In this document: positions 1-7,067 of the stretch, one piece after another | How positions within the stretch are numbered: position 1 is the stretch's first letter | Layout: each line of letters starts with the position of its first letter | Source: CAYFJO01 sp964343305 | GTDB taxonomy: Bacteria; Planctomycetota; Planctomycetia; Pirellulales; Pirellulaceae | Reading direction: 5' to 3' | Length of the DNA: 13,456 bases | Assembly (NCBI GenBank): GCA_964343305.1 | Contig: CAYFJO010000292.1 | Location: forward strand, 1 to 13,456 | The notes under the pieces: model-generated | What the model was told of the DNA's origin: nothing | Databases searched by the model: none | What the model saw: the letters and a program-made list of their open reading frames with translations, nothing else | Program-made: the position numbers and the translations under genes

Positions 1-192
1 GACCAACGTCCGCGAGCTTTCCAGCCCCTGTTCGATGGCCAGCGGGATCGAATCGCCGGGCTGGATCACCCACTCATCCAACCACACCCGCAGCCCATCC
101 CCCCTCAGCCGCTGGGCCAACTCCCGCACCGCTGGTTTGTCTTCTTCGGCGTGGCTGATGAAAACGTCATACTCAAAGTCTTGTGGCGGCAT
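1..192 (-). CDS. TIR-domain protein, N-terminal part (cut by window edge)
   Basis: This open frame runs from ATG at 192 off the left edge and gives 64 residues with no stop. It starts MPPQDFEYDVFISHAEEDK, the classic first strand and AA loop of a bacterial TIR domain (FISHA followed by acidic EED). A helix with LAQRL, the strand GLRVWLDEW, and a BB-loop-like IQPGDS then SIPLAIEQGLESS follow. A strong Shine-Dalgarno (AAGGGG on the minus strand, 200-205) sits 7 nt before the ATG and fixes the start. Bacterial TIR domains of this type are often NAD-cleaving enzymes or scaffolds in anti-phage defence. The catalytic glutamate normally lies further on in helix C, outside the window, so activity cannot be judged, and neither can any C-terminal partner domain. 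The G-rich codons (AGG GGG GAT GGG) differ from the neighbouring genes and may point to transfer. The TIR identity is secure; the role is unknown. Confidence 0.88.
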   Translation of the reverse strand, partial: MPPQDFEYDVFISHAEEDKPAVRELAQRLRGDGLRVWLDEWVIQPGDSIPLAIEQGLESSRTLV

Positions 193-199
193 CCGCTAA

Positions 200-205
200 C
201 CCCTT
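200..205 (-). promoter_or_regulatory. Ribosome binding site of the TIR gene
   Basis: The minus strand reads AAGGGG, 7 nt before the ATG at 192. It is one of the clearest Shine-Dalgarno sequences in the window, where many starts have weak ones, and it supports the chosen start of the TIR protein. Confidence 0.6.
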
Positions 206-219
206 GATGGAATCTCACT

Positions 220-238
220 GTACATTTCATCAATGTAC
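220..238. promoter_or_regulatory. Short inverted repeat upstream of the TIR gene
   Basis: GTACATT (220-226) and AATGTAC (232-238) form a perfect 7-bp inverted repeat around a 5-nt spacer (TCATC). It lies about 28 nt upstream of the TIR start, inside the probable promoter zone, so it could be an operator or a small hairpin in the leader. No matching regulator is encoded in the window. The role is inference. Confidence 0.3.
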
Positions 239-274
239 CGGTTCTGTCGGCTGTTGCCAGCAGATGCGCGCTGT

Positions 275-399
275 GGCCGGTCTCCGACCGAGCCACTTGT
301 TTGACCGCAGGTCTCCAAAACGACCGCTCAATCGTACCAACCAGGAGACCTTCGGTCAGCCGTTTCGGCGAGGTCGGGAGAGCTGCGCCGAGCGCTGCG
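275..399. repeat. Nested palindromic repeat, copy B (intergenic)
   Basis: Two nested inverted repeats are visible. The outer arms are GGTCTCCGACC (279-289) and GGTCGGGAGA (372-381). The inner arms are GACCGCAGGTCTCC (303-316) and GGAGACCTTCGGTC (344-357). The same four blocks in the same order and nearly the same spacing occur at 7868-7997 inside the helicase gene. The inner-right to outer-right distance is 28 nt in both; the inner arms start 41 versus 43 nt apart; the outer-left to inner-left distance is 24 versus 25 nt. The element ends in a GCG/TGCG-rich tail that abuts the TGA (400-402) of the phosphatase gene. It could act as a transcription terminator or mRNA stabiliser for that gene. 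The ends are approximate. Confidence 0.75.
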
Positions 400-2283
400 T
401 CATTTCTCGGTCTCGATCGTCGCCTTGCCTTTTTGCCATTCTTTTTTCACGACTGGCGAATTGCCTGTCAGCGAAATGGATTCGGCGTAGCGCAGATCGC
501 CCGTGCGGCCGTCGTAGTATTGGAAGATGACCTGTGGCTGCGGATAGGCGATCCAGCGCTCGCCGCCCAATTCGATCGGGTTGTTGAAGACGTTGTTGAC
601 TTGGACGACGCAGTACATTGGAATCAATCGCGCTGAGCGCGGAATGTCGCCAAAGCAGGTAGTCGACCAACGGATTTCGCAGGGGCGCGGGCCGTATTGA
701 TAGCGACCTGTCACCGGACGATCGCCTTCGTCCGTGGGACGGTGGTTCACGGAGTTGTGCGGCCCGGAGGCGAATTCCCAGACGCGGTCGGTGATCTTGA
801 TCGCAAAACTGTTGTGCAGATCGCCGGTCAACACGAAGATTGGCTTGCCGAGTTCGTCCCAGAAGTTGATCAGCGTCTCGCGTTCGTCGAGGAATACGGT
901 CCAGGCGTCGTCCTTATTTTCGACGTCAAATTTCGTGCCGCCGCCGCCGACGTGGGGGATCATGAAGTTGACGCTGGAAATCATGAAAAAGAAATCGGCG
1001 TCGCTGTTCTTCATTTCGTTCATCAGCCACTCCCGCTGGCCGTTACCGAGCATCGAGACGCCCTTTTTGTCCGGATTTCGTACGTCGTGCATCTGGCGGT
1101 TCGTGCGTGTATCGAGCAAGAAGAATTCGCAATTCGCGACGCGAAACTTGCCAAACGATTGGCGGCCGATTGAATAGGCTGATGTCCCGTCGGATTTGGC
1201 GGCTGGTTTGATTCGCAAGCGATTCTTGTCCAAGACTTCGACCACTTCGTAGACGCCGGAGTTTGGATCGCCTTCGCCGCCAGTGTAGAAACGTTCGGGA
1301 ATGCCGTCTTGGGCGTCGCCCCAGTGGACGTGCAGGTTGGCGGCTTGCTTGAAGTCAATCGTGGTGAAGTCCGCCGCAGCGTCCGTCAGAATGTCGCTGT
1401 CTTTGGCCAGTGCGGCGCGGCCAAAATGAATGTCTTGGGTGGTCTGAGTCGGATTGCTCCAGCCAAGGTAGTCGTACCACGCACGAATCGCCGTGTCGCG
1501 ATAAACGGCTCGACGATCGCGACGACCCGTTTCGCCGCTGCCATAGACGTCGTTAACAATCTCGTGATCGTCAAACGTGTAGTACGACGGAATGTGACGA
1601 TGCCACTCGGCCAGATTCTTGGGACGACCGAGGTAGGTCTTGTAGTTTTGCCACACACCGACGATGGTCGGAGCCAGGTCAACCATTCGTGGCGTCTGTT
1701 CGGCGGTCAACCCGACTTGCTCGAGCCACTGTTGCGGCTTGTAATCGCGGTGTTCTTCGTACAGCCAGTCGCCGTTGAGGATCGCGAAATCGATTTTGTC
1801 TTTGATCTCACGCAACATCGTCGTATACGTCGGCATCGACGGGCCGTTACCGTCTCCGCGGTTCTGATTGTTGCCGCAAGCAAACTCAAATCGGAAATTG
1901 AACAAGCCCTTTGGATTGAACTTTTCGTCCACAAACGCCTCGGCGTCGGGAAGCGTGCGAAAGGAGCCGCCGGCATCGGTTGTTTTATTGTTGACGACCA
2001 GTTTGTAATGATATCGCGTGCGCGGTTGCAGCGTGTTGAGTTCGACCCAGCCCGAGTTGTCGTGATCGATTGTCGTTTTGGCTTCGGGCGAAATGAGATG
2101 GAGGTCGTCCGTTGACGTTCCGTAGCGAACACGAAATGCTGCTGGTTGCGAGGTCCGCACCCACACGCCGATGCTGTTGGATGTCACGCGGCCCAACGTT
2201 GGCCCGTGTGTGATTCGTACCTCGTCCTGGGCGTTCGCAACTGTCGTCAAGAATAAAAGGGCGGCAAGGCAGCGGGCGCGCAT
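400..2283 (-). CDS. PhoD-like (alkaline phosphatase D family) secreted metallophosphatase
   Basis: This 627-residue protein is a predicted phosphomono/diesterase of the PhoD family, which uses a metal centre and acts outside the cytoplasm. Residues 1-18 form a Sec-type signal peptide (MRARCLAALLFLTTVANA, cut before Q19); there is no twin-arginine motif, although classical PhoD is Tat-exported. A PhoD N-terminal beta domain follows (ITHGP at 24-28 to about 110). The metallophosphatase domain shows FACGNNQN (134-141), NGDWLYE (170-176), TFDDHEIVND (236-245), LDTRTNRQ (390-397) and the C-terminal metal motif TGDLHNS (486-492). A beta-rich segment of roughly 100 residues (about 275-380) lies between the DDHE and DTR motifs. 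The start was set at 2283, not the longer upstream frame, because GGAG lies 7 nt before it and the signal peptide begins there. It is last in the run after the acetyltransferase and HAD genes, 95 nt below the HAD stop. The substrate is unknown. Confidence 0.88.
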   Translation of the reverse strand: MRARCLAALLFLTTVANAQDEVRITHGPTLGRVTSNSIGVWVRTSQPAAFRVRYGTSTDDLHLISPEAKTTIDHDNSGWVELNTLQPRTRYHYKLVVNNKTTDAGGSFRTLPDAEAFVDEKFNPKGLFNFRFEFACGNNQNRGDGNGPSMPTYTTMLREIKDKIDFAILNGDWLYEEHRDYKPQQWLEQVGLTAEQTPRMVDLAPTIVGVWQNYKTYLGRPKNLAEWHRHIPSYYTFDDHEIVNDVYGSGETGRRDRRAVYRDTAIRAWYDYLGWSNPTQTTQDIHFGRAALAKDSDILTDAAADFTTIDFKQAANLHVHWGDAQDGIPERFYTGGEGDPNSGVYEVVEVLDKNRLRIKPAAKSDGTSAYSIGRQSFGKFRVANCEFFLLDTRTNRQMHDVRNPDKKGVSMLGNGQREWLMNEMKNSDADFFFMISSVNFMIPHVGGGGTKFDVENKDDAWTVFLDERETLINFWDELGKPIFVLTGDLHNSFAIKITDRVWEFASGPHNSVNHRPTDEGDRPVTGRYQYGPRPCEIRWSTTCFGDIPRSARLIPMYCVVQVNNVFNNPIELGGERWIAYPQPQVIFQYYDGRTGDLRYAESISLTGNSPVVKKEWQKGKATIETEK

Positions 2284-2378
2284 GAGACAACTCCATCGAA
2301 TTGAGTGCTTTGTTTTCGTTTGTGTTCGTACTTTTGCATCGTAATTGGACGCTATCCAACAAACAACCTTGTCACTGG

Positions 2379-3050
2379 TCAATTGCTTCCTAGCCGCAAA
2401 GCGTTGCGAATCCGCGAGTCCGCTAGCGATTCGGCAACGAACTGTGAGCCGGTGAATTCGTGGTGGCGACTGTGCTCGCCGGGCACGGCGACGACAAATG
2501 CACCGGCAGCAACCGCAGCTCGACAGCCAACCTGACTATCTTCCAAGACGAGCATGATTTTCGGCGACAGGCCAAATTGCTCGGCGGCTTTCAGGTAAAT
2601 ATCCGGTGCCGGCTTCCCGCATTCGACATCGGCCGCGGTCAAGACAAAGTCAAAGGGTGATTGAATTGCCAGCAGCGCTAGACACCGATCGACAAACTTG
2701 CGTTGGCTGCTTGTCACGATGGCTTTGGGAATCGCCGCCCGATCCAATTCAGCCAGCAAATCCAGCGATCCGGGCATGGCGGCCAACCGTCCGGGCAATA
2801 GGCGTTGAAAGATCTCGTCACTCTCGCGACGCAATGTTTCGACATCATCTGTTAGCTCGTGATGGTCGATCATCTCCTCGAAAGCCGCGTTGGCCGGCCG
2901 GCCCATCATGCGATCCTTGAGCGGTTGATCGAAACGCTTGCCGCGCGATTGCAGCAATTCCATGCCAACTTCGTCGTAGATTTCTTCCGTGTTTATCATC
3001 AACCCGTCGAGGTCAAAAGCGACGGCTAATAGCTGGTCGGACTCGGACAT
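2379..3050 (-). CDS. HAD-family hydrolase, beta-phosphoglucomutase-like
   Basis: This 223-residue cytosolic HAD phosphatase or phosphomutase is of normal length for the group with a helical C1 cap. Motif I is FDLDGLMINTE (12-22), with nucleophile D13 and acid/base D15. The helical cap spans about 25-90. Motif II is IVTSS (111-115), motif III lysine is in GKPAPDIY (145-152, K146), and motif IV is VLEDSQVG (168-175) with metal ligands E170 and D171. All catalytic residues are present, so the enzyme should be active. The substrate could be a sugar phosphate, phosphoglycolate-like or pyrimidine compound; sequence alone does not decide. The ATG at 3050 is needed to keep motif I. It lies 25 nt inside the end of the upstream acetyltransferase gene, in another frame, which implies translational coupling. 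No strong Shine-Dalgarno is visible. Confidence 0.9.
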   Translation of the reverse strand: MSESDQLLAVAFDLDGLMINTEEIYDEVGMELLQSRGKRFDQPLKDRMMGRPANAAFEEMIDHHELTDDVETLRRESDEIFQRLLPGRLAAMPGSLDLLAELDRAAIPKAIVTSSQRKFVDRCLALLAIQSPFDFVLTAADVECGKPAPDIYLKAAEQFGLSPKIMLVLEDSQVGCRAAVAAGAFVVAVPGEHSRHHEFTGSQFVAESLADSRIRNALRLGSN

Positions 3051-4195
3051 GAAGCGGGTTCGCTGGATTGGTTTGGCTGCCTTGGCTTCGTGGTCTCACG
3101 TTGGCCGCGAAGTTGTCGAACGTGCGGCCAAATGTGTTTGTACGCGTAGACGAGCATGCGGCCAAGGAGTCTTCGAGGGGCAATGACCAAACGGCCAATC
3201 GTGTAAGTCGATGGCTTCCAACGCTCGATAGCCGGTGAAATGGGGCCCAGACAATCGATCGCGCTGTGCGACGCGTCACCATGAAATTCTCTCAACAAAT
3301 AGTAGAGCAGCGATTGCCCGGGACTCCAGCGGGCAAACTTGGGATCGTAACCCACTTTGAAGGAATGATAGATCCGCTTGGCGTTCCAGGCATATTCAAA
3401 CGCAATCGGGCCGTCGTTGCGCTCGATCCAGGCAAGTTCCAACTGTCCCCACTCGGCGAGTTGTTGTGCCTGTTTGACGAAATAGTCGGTCATGCCGGCG
3501 CTACGCAAAATGGACGTCCCCAACTCGCCTTTCCAACTTCGGTCCTCGACTTCAAAACCACGCATCAGCGCCTGTTGAACCTGGTCCGGTGTCCCATTGG
3601 ATTCGATTCGGAAACGAAATCCATCGGCCTCCAGATTGCGGATCGCCTTCTTCATCGTGTGGCGATGGTTTTTTGACCACGACGCTTGGCGGCCTTCCCA
3701 TTCGGCGCTGGTTTGCAGCAGCCCGATTTGGAATCTCTCGTGATAATCCGCCGCCAAGCCGCGACGATCGACCGCTTCCAAAAGCAGGCGCCAACGTGCG
3801 GTTTGGATTGGTACGGCGCTCAGCCACAACAACGGCCATGGCAGTTCGTCCAATGCGGCGACCAAAACGTCCAGCGTGGCCAACACGTCCGTGGCCTCGT
3901 CCAGCAACAGTTCCCCGCACGGCGACCATTCGTTTGACGGCAGCGCGGCGGCTTCGACGAGCGGGCCGATTTGTTTTCCGACCAAAGCGATGGCCGCGGT
4001 CAGACGTCCATCCTGTTCGACAATCACGGCACGAAACGTCTTGTTGGCGGCGAACTGTTCATACCATTGGGCAACCAGTTCGGCCCGGGCCGTCGGCATT
4101 GTCACGCCGCTGCGCGACCACAAGTCGTCCCAAGCATCCGCGATCGCTCGCAGTCGGTCGATAGAATGAAGAATGGTTATTGTTGGCTGAGACAT
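3026..4195 (-). CDS. GNAT-type acetyltransferase, BioF2/CelD-like
   Basis: This 389-residue protein resembles the BioF2-like/CelD acetyltransferase family (double GNAT fold, FemAB-related). Family-like features are an N-terminal half beginning with ITILHSIDRLRAIADAWDDLW, a central basic helix SKNHRHTMKKAIRNLE (174-189), GFEVEDRSWKGELGTSI (213-229), and a C-terminal GNAT part with IAFEYAWNAKRIYHSFKVGY (264-283) then RWSPGQSLLYYLL (289-301), the likely acyl-CoA-binding turn. Members are often found near polysaccharide or envelope genes, but none is evident here. The C-terminus (about 362-389) is a basic, proline- and serine-rich tail. The gene heads the run to HAD and phosphatase and is divergent from the senAB-like operon across about 145 nt. 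No good Shine-Dalgarno precedes the ATG. The acceptor substrate is unknown. Confidence 0.8.
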   Translation of the reverse strand: MSQPTITILHSIDRLRAIADAWDDLWSRSGVTMPTARAELVAQWYEQFAANKTFRAVIVEQDGRLTAAIALVGKQIGPLVEAAALPSNEWSPCGELLLDEATDVLATLDVLVAALDELPWPLLWLSAVPIQTARWRLLLEAVDRRGLAADYHERFQIGLLQTSAEWEGRQASWSKNHRHTMKKAIRNLEADGFRFRIESNGTPDQVQQALMRGFEVEDRSWKGELGTSILRSAGMTDYFVKQAQQLAEWGQLELAWIERNDGPIAFEYAWNAKRIYHSFKVGYDPKFARWSPGQSLLYYLLREFHGDASHSAIDCLGPISPAIERWKPSTYTIGRLVIAPRRLLGRMLVYAYKHIWPHVRQLRGQRETTKPRQPNQSSEPASCPSPTSY

Positions 4196-4274
4196 GGCGT
4201 GCTCAAGAAAGACCTATCCAGAGAAACATGCCTCTTAATTTCTGCCCGCGGAGACCAATTCGACGTGTCTAGGA

Positions 4275-4302
4275 TTGAACGCCACGAATTCGCCGGCATA
4301 AT
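4275..4302 (+). promoter_or_regulatory. Candidate sigma70-like promoter of the senAB-like operon
   Basis: TTGAAC (4275-4280, four of six consensus) and CATAAT (4297-4302, five of six) are 16 nt apart in the divergent intergenic region. Transcription would begin near 4309, leaving a leader of about 32 nt before ATG 4341. This also argues against a TTG start at 4302, which would sit on the -10 box. Confidence 0.45.
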
Positions 4303-4340
4303 TGGCAGCATCGTTTCAAATCCAACATCGTGGACCAGAC

Positions 4341-5666
4341 ATGGCTGAGCTGCAAGAAAACGAATCCGGCGACGAACTCATCGAGTGGGTGCGTGATGCG
4401 CGAGCGAAAACGTGCGACCTGGTCAACGACCTCAAGGACGATCAGATGATGGGGCCGAAGCTTCCGATCATCAACCCGCTGCTTTGGGAAATCGGACATA
4501 CGGCGTATTTCCAGGAGTTCTGGGTTTTGCGGCACGTGGGCGGAGCAAAACCGATTCGCCCTCAGGTCGATCAACTGTACGACTCGATCGCAATTGACCA
4601 CGATTTGCGCTGGGATTTGCCGATGTTTTTGCGCGACACAGTGATGGATTACATTCACGAAATCGCCCAGCGGACCGTCGATCTCCTGAGCACAACAACC
4701 TTGTCGGACGCGCTGCGATACTTCGTGAAACTCTCCGTCTTTCACGAAGACATGCACACGGAAGCGTTCAGCTACACACGACAGACGCTCGGCTATCCAA
4801 GGCCTGGATTTGTGAGAACGCCCGCGGTCGATTCATCGGAAATCTCGTGTAGCGGCGATGTGAGCATTCCCGGCGGCAGATGGCAACTTGGCGCGCTGCG
4901 CACTGAACCGTTTGTGTTTGACAACGAAAAGTGGGCGCACGAGGTCGAAGTCCAACCGTTCGCAATTTCGACCACGGCGGTGACCCAAGGACAATTTGCT
5001 GAATTCGTTGACGATGACGGCTACTCGCGGCGCGAATTGTGGTCCAGGGAAGGATGGCTGTGGCGGGAACAAGCGGATGCGTCCGCCCCGTTGTATTGGC
5101 AACATGAGTCTAGCGGTTGGTCGCGCCGTGTGTTCGACCAATGGCAGCCGATCCGTTCGCGGCAAGCAATGATTCATGTCAATTGGTACGAAGCACAGGC
5201 GTATTGTCAATGGGCGAAACGTCGCTTGCCGACCGAAGCAGAATGGGAAATCGCCGCGTCCGGATCGAATCAAAATGGAGAACTCGTCGTGAGTAAGCCC
5301 GCATACCCGTGGGGCAATGATCGCGCGGCGCCTCAGCAAGCGAACCTCGACTGGCAAGCGGGCGACACCGCGAATGTCGATCAATTTGAAGCAGGAGACA
5401 GTGCGTTCGGTTGTCGCCAAATGATCGGCAACGTGTGGGAATGGACGGACACCACGTTTGGTCCCTTTCCGGGATTTGTACCCGATCCGTACGATCAGTA
5501 CTCGCAACCGTGCTTCAATCAATGCAAAGTGTTGCGCGGTGGTTGTTGGGTGACACGATCGCGACTGATTCGCAACACTTGGCGGAATTTCTATATGCCC
5601 GATCGACGAGACGTATGGTGTGGTTTTCGGACCTGCGCGCTGGATAGTGATGGACGCGGTGTCTGA
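4341..5666 (+). CDS. senA: EgtB-family sulfoxide/selenoxide synthase, probable selenoneine synthase SenA
   Basis: This 441-residue non-haem iron enzyme has a DinB-like N-terminal domain and a C-terminal formylglycine-generating-enzyme/SUMF1 fold, the EgtB architecture. The three iron ligands are visible: H53 in LLWEIGHTAYFQEFW and H135/H139 in HEDMHTE (135-141, an HX3HXE motif). The SUMF1 part shows VTQGQFAEFV (214-223), VNWYEAQAYCQWA (280-292), RLPTEAEWE (295-303), GNVWEWT (363-369) and VLRGGCWVTR (397-406). Its end, RNFYMPDRRDVWCGFRTCAL, and the start DARAKTCDLVNDL with GPKLPIINPLLWE match, as I recall, the EgtB-related subgroup paired with TIGR04348 glycosyltransferases, now named SenA. 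SenA joins a selenosugar to hercynine using oxygen. ATG 4341 was chosen over TTG 4302 because of the promoter. The downstream gene overlaps it by 17 nt. An EgtB role using a sulfur donor remains possible; the partner gene favours SenA. Confidence 0.82.
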   Translation: MAELQENESGDELIEWVRDARAKTCDLVNDLKDDQMMGPKLPIINPLLWEIGHTAYFQEFWVLRHVGGAKPIRPQVDQLYDSIAIDHDLRWDLPMFLRDTVMDYIHEIAQRTVDLLSTTTLSDALRYFVKLSVFHEDMHTEAFSYTRQTLGYPRPGFVRTPAVDSSEISCSGDVSIPGGRWQLGALRTEPFVFDNEKWAHEVEVQPFAISTTAVTQGQFAEFVDDDGYSRRELWSREGWLWREQADASAPLYWQHESSGWSRRVFDQWQPIRSRQAMIHVNWYEAQAYCQWAKRRLPTEAEWEIAASGSNQNGELVVSKPAYPWGNDRAAPQQANLDWQAGDTANVDQFEAGDSAFGCRQMIGNVWEWTDTTFGPFPGFVPDPYDQYSQPCFNQCKVLRGGCWVTRSRLIRNTWRNFYMPDRRDVWCGFRTCALDSDGRGV

Positions 5667-6633
5667 GAGTAAACGAATTCTGATCGTCACGCCCGCACCA
5701 CCAGGTTCGCTGAAAGGTAATCGTGTCACCGCCATGCGCTGGGCCAGGTTACTACGTAAATCCTCGTACCAAGTGCGTGTCGACGAGCAATACGATCACC
5801 AAGACTGTGACCTGATGATCGCCCTTCACGCCCGCCGATCGGCCAAATCGATCCAGCAGTTTCGTCAAGCCAACCCGAACAAACCGCTGATTGTCGGACT
5901 CGTTGGCACGGACGTTTATCACGACATTCACAGCAACCGGCTTGCCCAGCAATCGCTGGAACTCGCCACGGGTTTCATTGTGCTCCAGCCCGAAGCAACC
6001 AAGGAAGTGCCCAAGCGATTGCGATCAAAGGTCCGCGTCGTTTATCAGTCGGTAAAAGTTCCCGCACGCAAGCCACCCAAGCTGACGTCCGTTTTCGAAG
6101 TTTGCGTGCTGGGCCATCTTCGTCCCGTCAAGGATCCGTTTCGAACCGCGATGGCCTCGCGGCAGCTTCCAGCGGACTCGAAAATCCAAATCGTCCATCT
6201 TGGTGCCGCATTGAGCGAGTCGATGGAGAAACGGGCTCGCCAAGAAATGCGGCGTAACCCACGTTACACATGGTTGGGTGAATTCCCCAAATGGAAGGCC
6301 ATGCAGCGATTGGCGCGCAGCCGCTTGCTCGTTGTCAGTTCAAGAATGGAAGGTGGCGCGAACGTGGTCTCCGAAGCGGCCGCCTTGCGTGTGCCTGTCC
6401 TGGCGTCACACATCTCTGGTTCGATCGGCTTGCTAGGGCACGAGTACCCAGGATACTTTCCTGTGGGTGACACAAATGCTCTGGCCAGTTTGCTTCTGAG
6501 AGTTGAAAGCGAGAGAACATTCGCAAAAGAGTTGCTGTCCTTTGGGGACCAGCTCGGCAAGCTCACCACGGAAAGAAGTGAACAGTCGCGGCTGGCTGAA
6601 TTGGTCGACGAGACGACAGGTGGAGCGAATTAG
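5650..6633 (+). CDS. senB: GT-B glycosyltransferase, probable selenosugar synthase SenB (TIGR04348-like)
   Basis: This 327-residue cytosolic glycosyltransferase has the two Rossmann-like halves of a GT-B fold. The N-terminal half shows RILIVTPAPPGSLKGNRVTA (9-28), RWARLL, LMIALHARRSAKSI (55-68) and GLVGTDVYHDI (83-93). The C-terminal half shows VCVLGHLRPVKDPFR (151-165), NPRYTWLGE (203-211), EGGANVVSEAAA (234-245, the donor-nucleotide region), PVLASHISGSIGLLG (249-263) and GYFPVGD (268-274). These blocks match the TIGR04348 family, shown to include SenB, which makes a C-Se bond between selenophosphate and a UDP-sugar. The start ATG 5650 overlaps the senA-like stop by 17 nt; GTG 5659 is an alternative with 8 nt overlap. 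Its TAG interlocks with the rsfS stop. No senC-like selenophosphate synthetase follows. Family assignment is firm; selenium chemistry is inferred from the pairing. Confidence 0.82.
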   Translation: MDAVSESKRILIVTPAPPGSLKGNRVTAMRWARLLRKSSYQVRVDEQYDHQDCDLMIALHARRSAKSIQQFRQANPNKPLIVGLVGTDVYHDIHSNRLAQQSLELATGFIVLQPEATKEVPKRLRSKVRVVYQSVKVPARKPPKLTSVFEVCVLGHLRPVKDPFRTAMASRQLPADSKIQIVHLGAALSESMEKRARQEMRRNPRYTWLGEFPKWKAMQRLARSRLLVVSSRMEGGANVVSEAAALRVPVLASHISGSIGLLGHEYPGYFPVGDTNALASLLLRVESERTFAKELLSFGDQLGKLTTERSEQSRLAELVDETTGGAN

Positions 6634-7067
6634 GCGTCGCGTAGCACATCTGTCAGGTCGACGCGTTCGGCATCGGCCCACAGGTTTTCCAAGCTGTAAA
6701 ACTGGCGCGTTTCTTCGTCGAAGATGTGAATCACGACGGTGCCGTAATCGAGAATGATCCAGCGGCTTTCGTCGTAACCTTCGATGCCCATTCGCTTGTC
6801 GCCCAAGTCGTCTTCCAACTTATGGTCGATTTCTTCGCTGATGGCGTGCAACTGCCGGCGACTTGTGCCAGTGACGACCAGGAAATAGTCGAACAGCGCC
6901 GTGTGTTTCGTCATATCGAGAAGGACGATATCGCATGCTTGATTTTCAGCCGCTGTCCGAGCCGCGGCGGTGGCTAGTTCAAGACTTCGTTCTGGATTGG
7001 CCCGCGAAACTGCCGCTGAACCGAGGGAGGAACTCGTCACTCGCTCTCCTTTGACTATGGTTTCCAT
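6630..7067 (-). CDS. rsfS: Ribosome silencing factor RsfS (YbeB/Iojap)
   Basis: This 145-residue cytosolic protein binds ribosomal protein uL14 and blocks 30S-50S joining when nutrients are scarce. The conserved RsfS core fills residues 29-140: DIVLLDMTKHTALFDYFLVV (46-65), TGTSRRQLHAISEEI (66-80), EGYDESRWIILDYGTVVIHI (96-115) and ETRQFYSLENLWADAERVDL (119-138). The first 25 residues are a variable leader. The start was placed at ATG 7067, with AAGG 9 nt upstream, because the longer frame to 7139 adds residues unlike the family. The gene is often beside nadD or proA in other bacteria; here it follows the helicase on the same strand, 108 nt below its stop, and converges on the senB-like gene with a 4-nt overlap of stops. 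Confidence 0.95.
   Translation of the reverse strand: METIVKGERVTSSSLGSAAVSRANPERSLELATAAARTAAENQACDIVLLDMTKHTALFDYFLVVTGTSRRQLHAISEEIDHKLEDDLGDKRMGIEGYDESRWIILDYGTVVIHIFDEETRQFYSLENLWADAERVDLTDVLRDA

Noticed and set aside
1309..2115. 268-codon plus-strand open frame opposite the phosphatase
   Set aside because: It is an antisense shadow of the PhoD motifs, with no start signal or recognisable fold.
2284..2382. N-terminal extension of the phosphatase by 33 codons
   Set aside because: It would place extra residues before a clear signal peptide and overlap the HAD stop; GGAG directly precedes the internal ATG 2283.
2345..2382. Separate promoter for the phosphatase (TTGACC at 2377-2382, inverted repeat TTGGA/TCCAA at 2345-2359)
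   Set aside because: The -35 match is good but no acceptable -10 box lies at 16-19 nt, so it was not annotated.
4833..5735. 300-codon minus-strand open frame opposite the senA-like gene
   Set aside because: It has no domain signature and lies wholly antisense to a gene with intact iron ligands and SUMF1 motifs.
4341..6633. Selenocysteine (in-frame TGA) in the selenium genes
   Set aside because: Both frames are open from start to stop with no internal TGA, so these handle selenium as a substrate only.
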